A stretch of 64,000 nt of DNA. Origin: Hermatobates lingyangjiaoensis. Taxonomy: Eukaryota > Arthropoda > Insecta > Hemiptera > Hermatobatidae. Where the stretch lies: positions 372,501 through 436,500 of the forward strand of contig JAPFBL010001929.1 of NCBI GenBank assembly GCA_026182355.1, read 5' to 3'. A program made the translations under genes and the position numbers. Shown here one piece after another: positions 55,441 through 64,000 of the stretch (positions within the stretch are counted from its first letter, which is position 1; every line of letters starts with the position of its first letter). A model generated the notes under the pieces. The model was not told the origin of the DNA, searched no databases, and worked only from the letters and a program-made list of their open reading frames with translations.

Positions 55441-55919
55441 TGCTTATAAGGAATGACCATTACTTTCATATAAAAAAAAATTATCCAGTCAAACCATCAT
55501 AAATGCTAACAGATTATGTCTTTCTTTAGTAAGAAATCTATTTATTTTGTGAAGTTATTTTCATTCATTCTGTTTGAGTGGGCACTTTATCATGTTACGT
55601 AATATAAGGTTCTCGAGTGGTGCTTGGAGGTAGTGACAGACCTCTCACCTACTCATCCCCCACCTCACTCTATCTCTCTCATCAACATGCCCTCATATCA
55701 TATCCTTTCTCCCTCACACTCATACAAATTTATAGTTGTTGTTTGTAATAGCTGTCCATGCTTCCTACATTTTCCTCATTAATATGTCCAAGCTTTTATA
55801 TTGATGTAGTACACAATATCACAATAAAGTTAGAAAAAATATTTAAATAGTTAACGTAATTATTGAAGTTTTTCAAATTAATCACTTACTTAGTTTTCAG
55901 TCCCCTCTATTTGTGTGAC

Positions 55920-56000
55920 TGTGAGTACACTCATGCTTCGATTCTACGGACCTCCGTTTAACGGATTTTGGATGACACGGACAAAATCAGTAGCTTGACC
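55920..56000. repeat. pogo-like terminal sequence
   Basis: ATTCTACGGACCTCCGTTTA then ACGGATTTTGGATGACACGG resembles the inverted ends of Tigger/pogo elements, where CGGACCTCCGxTTAACGGA is familiar. No partner end was found nearby. Confidence 0.45.
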
Positions 56001-56014
56001 AAACTATTTATTTA

Positions 56015-56097
56015 TCAAAAACCTAACTGACGAAGACCACTTGTTATGGTTGGAAGATTATATTGTTTTTTCCCATTTCATTTTGTGGTTTGATCAT
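56015..56097. repeat. PAL-1 half copy joined to PAL-4
   Basis: Right arm CTAACTGACGAAGACCACTT to TTGTGGTTTGATCA. It is joined across TATATATA to a PAL-4 copy. Left of it lies a pogo-like terminal sequence. Confidence 0.78.
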
Positions 56098-56250
56098 ATA
56101 TATATGAAAGTATAAGCCACAAGGAAAAATTAAAAAAACACAGAAAATATGCTCTGAGGACTTTCAAATTTATGTCACCAGAGAGCAACTAAAGATTGAT
56201 AAACCAATAGTTTCCATCACGTGTTAATTGCGATTATTTAGTATATGTAT
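56098..56250. repeat. PAL-4 diverged copy
   Basis: GAAAGTATAAGCCACAAGGA, AATATGCTCTGAGGACTTTC, TTTATGTCACCAGAGAGC. The right arm is lost, but the terminal hairpin region (CATCACGTGTTAATTGCGAT) is kept. Confidence 0.75.
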
Positions 56251-56254
56251 AAAT

Positions 56255-56447
56255 ATTGATAAAAGTATCGACCGTTGAATAGAAACAAAACTAAAGTTTA
56301 TCGGGACTAGGTCAGTTCTTATAAGAAGAACATATGAATGTGATATAAGCCTATGAAAAAGGTTTTAAATAAAAACTAAAACGTTGGCAATGAGAGTTTA
56401 ATTTGAACCTAAAGAACTGACCGAGTCCCTATAAACTTTAGTTTTGT
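56255..56447. repeat. PAL-2 full palindrome
   Basis: The left arm (GTATCGACCGTTGAATAG, AACTAAAGTTTATCGGGAC) is mirrored by the right (GAGTCCCTATAAACTTTAG). The middle carries AAAACGTTGGCAATGAGAG. (TA)n follows on the right. Confidence 0.8.
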
Positions 56448-56463
56448 ATATATATATATATAT

Positions 56464-56600
56464 AACCGGAGTTGCGGTTTGCTAGTACTTCGTACTTTTC
56501 TTCCCGATGACAACGGATGTCGAAATATCGAAGTGAGTTTCTGTAGTGGCTTTGTCTCTTTCTTTCCTATTTGTTAAAGTGTATGTATATATATCTTAAT
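56464..56600. repeat. PAL-6 single arm
   Basis: CCCGATGACAACGGATGTCG, AAATATCGAAGTGAG, TCTCTTTCTTTCCTATTTGT. It matches the right arm of 37203-37440 read on the other strand and lies between TA-rich tracts. Confidence 0.7.
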
Positions 56601-58058
56601 ATACTGGTTTCTATGATATGTCCGGGGAAAGATATATTATCCGTTTTGATGGTGATCAATAGAAGAGTATTTTATAGGTCCACACCTACAGCCACAGTTT
56701 TCTAACAGCCGCACTCTTGGACCTACGAACTACCCTACTCTCCGATTGGTCACTATCGAAACGAAATATATATTATATAAAATTGCCTTTACTTTTGTCA
56801 TCTGTCTATTTCTTATGTATTTCCAAATAGTTTAAACCACTTTTATCAAATTTTACGTATGAATCCAGGTTGGAGGTTTTAGTTAGGTCAAATTAATTGT
56901 AGGTCAAAAGGGTAATGCTTTAGAAAGATACCTTCTTTTATTTTATTTCCTGATTGTTTTAATTTGGTTGTCACCAGTCACTTATTTTTAACAAAAATAA
57001 TTAATGATCAATTTCATTTAAAAACACATTGAATTGCCTTTATTTCTTCTGTGCTTCTTACATTACATTCAGTTTAAACATTGACTCTCTCATCCAACCA
57101 TCCGTCCCTCAAAAGAAAAGCTATTGAAAAACTCTTTTTCAAGTCTATATATATAAAAAAAAATATGTTTACAATGAAAGTCTGAAGATAAATAAATAGA
57201 CTAGCAATTTAAAACGTGAAAATATCAAGTAAAAGAAGTTTAAAAACTCTTTATGACAGAGCTAAATGACTAGAGGATCAGGGCGACAGAGTATCAACTA
57301 GGAAATTTGGATTCAGGGTGAAAAACTAAAAAAAACAGGCATTTTGGCTTAAAGTGAATGATCGAAATATTAGTTGTCTAAGGTTTTCTGACTAAGCGAA
57401 CCCGTTTACAGAAACCAGTACAATGTAATTAGATATCGGAATAATATGTGATAATATAATTTTTAATCAAATGAAGATAATAAGGTAGACTGATGAAGAA
57501 TTTGAAAATGGTGATACACTATGGTAATATACTATGCAACAAAGTTTTTTACTGTTATATCTAGATTCGGGGTTAATTCAAGCTCTAAACTCCCATGGAT
57601 TGTATTACCTCATTTTTTCATGCACTGATTCACTGCATTTTAATTCATGACCTGCCTCATTAAGTACGATGCAGTTTGAAAAAATGCATCTATTTCATAA
57701 TAGTATATAGCTTGTGTAAACTATGAATTTAGAAATATCTTTGACAGAAGTTATACAAAAGTAGGAATTCTTTTGAAATATTTTAGACTAAACATTGTGT
57801 GTTCACATCTATAGCAGCCATCTGAAGAAAACAATCTCTTGTTGTGATTAACTATCTAAGGTCAGCAAAGCAAAGCTAGCTTGCATTATGCATGAAGTTT
57901 TATAAAGCCTATTTAAATATTTCATATTTAAATGAACTTGGATGTACCAAGTTCACGACTTCTTGGACATATTTTATACTTAATTATAGAAAATATTACT
58001 GATAACAACTAGAAAACAGTACTTCCTTAAAGACTTGAATTGTTAATATGGATGTTAG
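56601..58058. other. No gene seen
   Basis: AT-rich. A short more balanced patch at 56630-56760 carries no recognisable frame. Confidence 0.5.
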
Positions 58059-58300
58059 GGGATCAGGGAAGCGCATTGGCTTACGTGCTCGCCTGTGGGC
58101 TGGTAGAGACGGGGTGTGAAACCCACTCTGGACCTCGATTCACTCACGGAGGAAGTGAACAAATATCTAAGCACGTTGTCGTTTGGAGAAGACGTTAAGT
58201 CATCGTTTATCAGCCTATACGATGTCAGATAGTCGTTAAAGTTCCATTCCATAAATACACATGAGTTTGGCAAAATGTAGGACTTCCAATGTAAAACAAG
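58059..58300 (+). mobile_element. tRNA-derived SINE
   Basis: GGGGATCAGGGAAGCGCATT then GGCTTACGTGCTCGCCTG (A-box region), CCACTCTGGACCTCGATTCA, GAAGACGTTAAGTCATCG, GAGTTTGGCAAAATGTAGGA. The minus-strand open frame across it is not a gene. Confidence 0.8.
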
Positions 58301-58552
58301 TCTTTCTTGAATCATAAATGAGATATTTGGGTTTGTTCTATATTTTTTAGCTGTCGTCAATTCATTTTACAGATATTATATTCCTAATTAATCAATAATA
58401 TTTATCTATCTAATTAATTATATACTAATACCATCAATCAATCATTTTTTTGTTTGTTCAGCCATCAGTAGGAATTCCTACTCAAAGGCTGAAGAAATGC
58501 TGGCCCCCGAGATCCACTGAGCAAAGACTCAGTCATAATAATGATAAAATAA

Positions 58553-58745
58553 GTAATGATGAATTTCAATTTCTACAAATAAAAGTAAATTAGCCTCACA
58601 AAAAACCACTTTCAAAAGAGTTTCATAATCCAGTTACCATCTGGTAGATTACTGGCAAGTGCTTTGTGAATTCATGCACTTTTAATAGATGGCACTAGCA
58701 ATTAAAAATCAAATTGCTTATTTTCATTAGTTTGAAAAAAAAACA
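58553..58745 (+). repeat. Direct repeat R5, copy 1
   Basis: ATGAATTTCAATTTCTAC, CATAATCCAGTTACCATCTG then GTAGATTACTGGCAAGTGCT, AAAAATCAAATTGCTTATTT. Copy 2 is 857 bp downstream. Confidence 0.88.
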
Positions 58746-59409
58746 TTAAAACAAGGCAAGAGAAAAAAAACACGTGATAACAATAACAATTACAAATGTT
58801 AATCAAGTGAATCGTAAAGGCATAAACGCAAAGTTTTACATTTTTTTTTAACATTTTACTGTCTTACAGAGCTCTAATACTTCTTTTCCTTTTAAGTATA
58901 GTTGATAAAAAACAAAACAAAATCACATATTGGCACATATTTGACTCTCATCAGGGTTCAGTGGCATGAACACTTGCTTATTTCGCTTTGATAGTAGACC
59001 CGTCCTTGCCTTGCTGCCACGATGTACATTTAGCAGAAATTCAATCAAAACTACCAAGGTTATGACTTTCATTTTTCAAAATGTTTTTGTCACGTATTCA
59101 GGTGGTTTTTCATCATTTCTCATTACTCGCAACATAATCAACTTTTCATCGTGTTTCCTGCTACTTAAAACTTTACTAAAGCTAATCTCGTTTTTTTTAT
59201 TTTTTTTTTTTTTATATGCAACTTCTCACTTAGAAGACTTTATTCATGAAGTAATTTTTCGATTAATTTTATTAAGCTACTTCAAGTTGTTTGCATTACA
59301 CTGAAATTACATTGAGTAAAACTTTAACTGCAACAATTTTTGTGCAAAAAAAAAAACAAAATGGATCTTCCACGTAATTTGAAAATTTTGAACACATAAA
59401 TTAAAATAA

Positions 59410-59605
59410 ATAGTGATAAATTTCAATTTGTATTAATAAAATTAATTTGACCTTACAAAGAGCAACTTGATAAATGTTTCATAATCCAGTTACCATCTGG
59501 TAGACTACTGGCAAGTGCTTTGTCCATTCATGCGGAAAATACTAGATGATACTAGCCATTAAAAATCAAATTGCTTATTTCCATTAATTTAACAACCTTG
59601 ATTAA
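59410..59605 (+). repeat. Direct repeat R5, copy 2
   Basis: ATAAATTTCAATTTGTAT, CATAATCCAGTTACCATCTG then GTAGACTACTGGCAAGTGCT, AAAAATCAAATTGCTTATTT. The central words are exact while the flanks have drifted. Confidence 0.88.
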
Positions 59606-60810
59606 AACAAGAGGAAAAAAAACGGTCAATAACTGGACTCGCAATCTTTTTGTAAAATGCCGATCAATTTTTAGTAAACCAGGGATAATGTTAATTAAGT
59701 TATCACAATTCCTTCTGATCTTAATAATAAATTGAGAGATGTACCAATTCTAAACTCATTAGCTTTGATGTTGAGTTCACGAGTTTTTTTTTTTTTTTTT
59801 TTTTAAGAATTAAGAAGTAGGTAGTTGACTTTACCTGTCCTCATCCCTGCCTTTATATACCTTTCAAAATTAATGTTTTAGTTTCAATTGTAAAATTCAC
59901 AAACAACAGCTTGGACTTCCAATGGGAAGTTTTCTTTGTCTTTCATTAGTTAATATTGATGTGGAGTTGCTTGAATCTAAACGAATGAGTAACATTATTT
60001 TCCCATTATTCAAATAAATGTTTGTTATGTTGATGATGTCCTTTGTATTTGACCCAAGAATGAATGTCAATTTTGACCCAAGAAAACCTCAGAAATCAAT
60101 TCAAGAATATTGAGAACACATTTTTGACTGAAGCATCTAGTTTGAGTGGTTTGAGTATTGAATTACCGGAGAGAAGTATTGAGAACACGTACTTTTTTAT
60201 TACTTATCACTTCTTATTAGAGTTTTATATTTGTATTCGACGTTGGTTCGTTGTAGTGGTTGTTTCTTCTGTAGATTTTGTTCATTAGCCATGCTGGCTG
60301 ACGTCGAGCTTGTTTTTCATTCATCGTCAGTTTTTGTTCATCGTCAGTGTTTAACCTGTAATTTGTTTCAAAGCTGTTTTTCAATAAGCAGCCGCATATG
60401 TGTCGCAGTACTGATTTTTGACAGGTACTGGACTTTGATACTGAAGTTTCCAGAAAATACATTAGTAAAAATGCACAAGACAATACTACCCAATCAATAA
60501 AGAAGTTCTCTACGAAAAACACATTCAATAATATGCTGTAGATGATGAAAACTCCAAAAATATAAGGACACTAACTCAATCTAAACAGTCGATCACGAGT
60601 ATTTATGAAGATGTTCAAGAATAGAGAGGAGCCATAACTCGCTGATAAAAAGACGGTTGACGGCCGTCCTACTGTAAATACCAGAAGATTCAAAGAATAT
60701 ATATACAAGAAATACAAAAAAATAACAGAAACAAAAGACATTATGAAGTGCCTTTACGTTAATTTTATTTTTTTAAGTTATCAATCCAATTGGACTAATA
60801 TATATATATA
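59606..60810. other. No gene recognised
   Basis: A T20 run at 59787-59804. The region 60060-60540 has overlapping open frames on both strands, up to 103 codons, with no family motif. Direct words (TTGAGAACACGTA, TTGAGAACACATT) recur at 60110 and 60178. Confidence 0.45.
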
Positions 60811-60983
60811 TAGTCAACAGGAAAACGATCCTAAGCCCACTTGCGAAGCGACGGTTGGAGACCCAACTCTCCGTTGGATTCGGTCTCCAGCCGTTCAGTT
60901 ATCTCAACTCTCCTGATGGCGGTTCAACCGAAAATTAGAACAGTAAGTTCTTCGTATCTTTGTTCCATGTTTATAGTTTACTG
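60811..60983. repeat. PAL-3 subfamily b copy
   Basis: CAACAGGAAAACGATCC, GCGACGGTTGGAGACCCA, then inverted AGCCGTTCAGTTATCTCAAC, CTGATGGCGGTTCAACC, GAAAATTAGAACAGTAAG. It shares the GGAAAACGATCC start with 4309. Confidence 0.75.
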
Positions 60984-61004
60984 TGAATCGTGTATATATT
61001 TATA

Positions 61005-61200
61005 TATATATTCATTTCGCTCACTGAAATTTATGCGCATAAACTATAATCCCAGAAATACATGAAACGTCTATAGACCAGGTACTCTGTTTAAGAGAAA
61101 TTTTAAATAAAAATCTTGTTCAAGATACGAGAGAAAATTCAAGTTACGAAAATTCCATAGATCAGCAGGTGACCTCAAACTTTAAAAACTTTTTACCAAG
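61005..61200 (+). repeat. Terminal region of pogo-like element, copy 1
   Basis: CATAAACTATAATCCCAGAA, ACATGAAACGTCTATA, GTTCAAGATACGAGAGAAAA. It shares motif order with 62590-62790 (ATTATAATCTCAGAAACACA, GGAAACCTCTATA, GTTCGACATACAAGAGAATG). It immediately precedes the transposase scrap at 61240. Confidence 0.6.
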
Positions 61201-61239
61201 CATGTTTTCTGACGATGTTTTGAAGTCATGGACAATAGT

Positions 61240-61355
61240 TAGATAACCCATGAGTTTTGGATGAAACATTTCACACTGCCATTCCTCTGAAAGTTATTGA
61301 TGCAGCTTGGCAGGGTGTTACGTCACATTCATTACGACATTCTCTATGGTAAGTG
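61240..61355 (+). pseudogene. pogo/Tigger-type transposase scrap
   Basis: The plus strand reads VLDETFHTAIPLKVIDAAWQ then GVTSHSLRHSLW and stop. Tigger and jerky-like DDE transposases have ...FTLxDAxxxIxxAWxxVxxxTLRxSWxKLWP after the catalytic core. IDAAWQGVTxxxLRHS fits that segment. Only about 33 codons are present. A good splice-donor word (ATG|GTAAGTG) follows, which may be coincidental. Confidence 0.5.
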
Positions 61356-62410
61356 CTCACAATAAACTCGCATTTTATTTCATTCATACCATCTTATTAT
61401 TATTTTCTTATGTTCAATTATTATCTCAAAGTGTTTTTAGTAATCAAAAAGATGTGTTTTATTGTTATTTAGGGTTAACTTGAATGATTTTAGGAACACC
61501 GAGAACGGATTATTCGATTTTCAGCTATTTTATTACTATAAAAATTCTTAATAGTAGGATGATATGGGAACGAATTAATCTCATGTGTAGATGTTCCACT
61601 GAATTTGAATGTTGTTTAAGAGTTTCAGTAACACTTGAAAATAGACTGTTATGTGGTCAGATTTCTGTGCTTAATGCATAAAGGAGTATGGTGTAGATGA
61701 TATTTTTGTTGGTAAAGATTAAGGGAGAAGTTGATTAAGTTGAGCAAGCCTTGGTTTTGTTTGTCAGTTGATGCAGAGCAAAGGCCCAGGAGCCGCCAGA
61801 GAGATAGATTCTACGACTAGGTCAATTAGACTGTGTTATATAACTTGTTGACCGAGATTGTTTGAGTTAGACCTCGAGTCTGGTGATTAGGATGTAGGGT
61901 GGGTGGGGAGTGGGAGGAGGTGGGTGAGGGCTTGGTCTTCGGTCAGGAGAAAGTTTGAGCTTCCGAGTGTCTACTTGCAGACGGCACCTGCAGCTGCAGT
62001 TAAATCACCATCGCGTAAACTGCACCCCAGTGCAAAACTAGTTTCAACTTGATTTCTCAGTATAAAAAAAAAAGGCTGAACTAATATAAATCCAAAGACA
62101 AAGCAGGCATGGAAATAAAAAGAAGAAGAAATAATTTAAACGCTCAAGTCATTTCAACAACGTGAACAACTCAATGACAAGAAACCTCAATTTTATTCTT
62201 TAAGTTGATACTTTGTTTTAAGAATGACTAAATTACTATGTTAAGTGACTGGAAAAAAGGGAGCATCTGAAAGTTCTTTAATTTTGGATCTTTATTATCT
62301 TTATCACCAAGATTGCAGAAAATTAATTTGATTTTAAATTGCTTTAGTCCCCTCATGGAACTAATATTGTCCTTCCGAGTTGGTGCTTGTGAAAGAGGGT
62401 TATATATATA
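61356..62410. other. No gene seen outside the G4 motif
   Basis: AT-rich except 61780-62030, which is balanced and contains the G-rich block. Confidence 0.5.
61897..61930 (+). other. G-quadruplex-forming motif
   Basis: GGGTGGGTGGGGAGTGGG then AGGAGGTGGGTGAGGG: at least five GGG runs with loops of one to three bases for the first four. This is a strong G4 pattern in otherwise AT-rich DNA. Confidence 0.75.
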
Positions 62411-62572
62411 TACTTTTTCGATGAAAATACAATCCGAAACGGACAAAATAGTTCAATGTACATAAAGAAACATAGATAAATTAAAAACAATCATTTACAG
62501 TCTCTAATTTTCGGTTTGAACCGTCTTCAGGATAAATATGGTAAGAGAGGGAAACCAGTGCGCTTGGTTATA
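62411..62572. repeat. PAL-3 half copy
   Basis: ACTTTTTCGATGAAAATACA, AATGTACATAAAGAAACATA, CTAATTTTCGGTTTGAACCG, GTCTTCAGGATAAA. Left flank (TA)n. Confidence 0.78.
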
Positions 62573-62589
62573 TATATTTATATATAGTT

Positions 62590-62810
62590 CACATATCTCT
62601 CAGTGAAAGTAATAATGTGCGCGAATTATAATCTCAGAAACACAGGAAACCTCTATATTTGAGCTACTCTACTAACGAGAAATTCGAGATATGAGATCTG
62701 TTTGTAAAAATCAAAGCAAAAATCTTTGCAATCAAGCAAAATTCTTGTTCGACATACAAGAGAATGTGTATGGATGAGTTGGTTTTGTTTATTAAAACTC
62801 TTCTTACCAA
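62590..62810 (+). repeat. Terminal region of pogo-like element, copy 2
   Basis: Same motif series as 61005-61200, including CTCAGTGAAAGTAATAATG, GAAATTCGAGATATGAG and TTCGACATACAAGAG. I see no transposase piece after it. Confidence 0.55.
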
Positions 62811-64000
62811 GCAATAAATAAGTTCACACTATAGGTTGCTGGCCTTAGTATGATCACATAGAAATCAGGCTTAACGTTATCTCTGAGGCAGCTATGGCAC
62901 TCTCGTCTGATGACTATTACCCTTCTCTATGAGTGAAGAGTCAACTCGATGTGACACTTGTCTGGGGATGAAGGCAAGGTCTTTCTTCCTACACGGGCTT
63001 CATGTTACCTTTGAACCATCCAATTAATGAAGAATTTTTCTGGTTGAAGCACATAAGTGAGGGAGGGCTCTATCCACCGTATCGTCAGTCTGGGTGTGGC
63101 TTACTATTTCTTCCTTTCTTCCTCATTCTATCTTTATTTACTTTTTGTTCTTTTTCTCTTGACTTCGTTATTTTCTGTTCCCCATGACTTTTCCATTCTT
63201 CTTTTCTTTCTTTCTTCATATGATTTTCTTACCTTCATAACATTTTTTATTGCTTCAGACATGTTAAGTACTATGTGACTACCAGTCTTCCTAAAGAATG
63301 TCAAACATAATTTTTTTTAGAGTAACTAAGTGATAGCTCACGTCTGTGAGATTTGTCTTGGCCATATCATGTGCATTGTCTCGTTTTGCAATACGGCAAA
63401 AGAGCAGCCCGTAAAACCATCATTCATCTTTATTACCCTCTATGATTAAATGAATCAACCAACTTTCAGCAAAATCTAATTATTTAACATAAAAAATCAA
63501 CTAGTTCTCATAAAGTTTCCACTTTGTTCTAAAAATTGTATTATTCTACAATTTATTTATATTGTAATCATGGAGAAAAGACAGAGTCAAACACAGTGCC
63601 TGATTAAATATTCAAGTCAAGTACATTTCTCAGGTTATAGTCGAGGTTGCAGAATTACAAGATTTTTTAAAACAGCCGACAATTTCATCGCAGAAGTACT
63701 CTGGCATCATAAATACTGCTTATGAAATATTAAATGAATGCAGTTTTACTTTAGATGGATAGGTATTGCAGTAGGTTTTTAAAAAATCGATCCTACTTTT
63801 TTATTTCATAACAGGTTCATGAATATAATGTTTACCGCAAATGTTCAGTTAGCGTTCACTGGCATTAGCAGGATAAGAAATATAATGGCCGCAGATTTCT
63901 TAATTTTATTAAATATGACTATGTAATTCATTTCATTGAAATAATATTATAATTAGTACTGCATGACTTATAATAGTGATAAGTTAAATAAAATATCTTA
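62811..64000. other. No gene seen
   Basis: A pyrimidine-rich tract at 63100-63240 gives Phe/Leu/Ser-rich frames. The rest is AT-rich. Confidence 0.5.

Noticed and set aside
60217..60528. 103-codon minus frame overlapping two plus frames
   Set aside because: Overlapping frames on both strands without motif; expected by chance in a stop-poor patch.

Overview
This window looks like animal nuclear DNA from an AT-rich (about 70% A+T by eye), repeat-laden invertebrate genome. An arthropod is my best guess, with low confidence: the single host exon has arthropod-style CD36-family wording, and the transposon mix (mariner, piggyBac, hAT, RNase H-bearing non-LTR, Ty3/gypsy, tRNA-SINEs) fits. It is not prokaryotic: there are no operons, no long open reading frames, and the one convincing gene piece is a 164-bp exon with canonical splice sites. 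Most short open frames arise by chance or from (TA)n, (CA)n or (CT)n tracts.

Host gene content is minimal. One internal exon of a CD36/scavenger-receptor-B family membrane protein lies on the minus strand at 32952-33115. I could not find its neighbouring exons, so most of the surrounding tens of kilobases may be its introns.

The dominant theme is short palindromic (foldback) repeats embedded in (TA)n or (CA)n microsatellites. I give them working names: PAL-1 (ends TGATCAAACCACAAT, 12 copies), PAL-2 (CGAAACGTTGGCAATGAGAG core, 8 copies), PAL-3 (CTAATTTTCGGTTTGAACCG core, 9 copies including a diverged one), PAL-4 (TATAAGCCACAAGGAAAAA, 2 copies), PAL-5 (TCATCAGGAG with GTCGAAAT core, 3 copies), PAL-6 (related, TTTCTTTCCT arms, 2 copies), and a few singletons. 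Several share a core of the form CTGANGA - short hairpin - GAAA, and PAL-1 and PAL-4 carry a subterminal hairpin with the same loop but different, compensated stems.

Recognisable transposon fossils: an internally deleted mariner-like element (11044-11597), a TA-flanked Tc1/mariner-type MITE (20552-20810), a hAT transposase split by inverted repeat arms (33690-35073), a non-LTR RT/RNase H relic with a nested truncated SINE (35790-36300), a Ty3/gypsy pol scrap (43380-43590), a piggyBac relic with a recognisable TTAACCCTAG end (45900-46840), a pogo/Tigger scrap (61240-61355), and a probable LINE 3' end with (ATA)n tail (27170-27845). A tRNA-derived SINE family has about nine full or partial copies.

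Tandem arrays: a 27-unit 21-bp minisatellite (51520-52105), a 40-bp array with a 120-bp higher-order period (51017-51337), a 55-bp array (32000-32635), a 120-bp array (21735-22210), and a degenerate AT-rich ~125-bp array (38560-39360). The remaining stretches are AT-rich sequence in which I see no gene. No CRISPR array, phage, plasmid or operon-like system is present.
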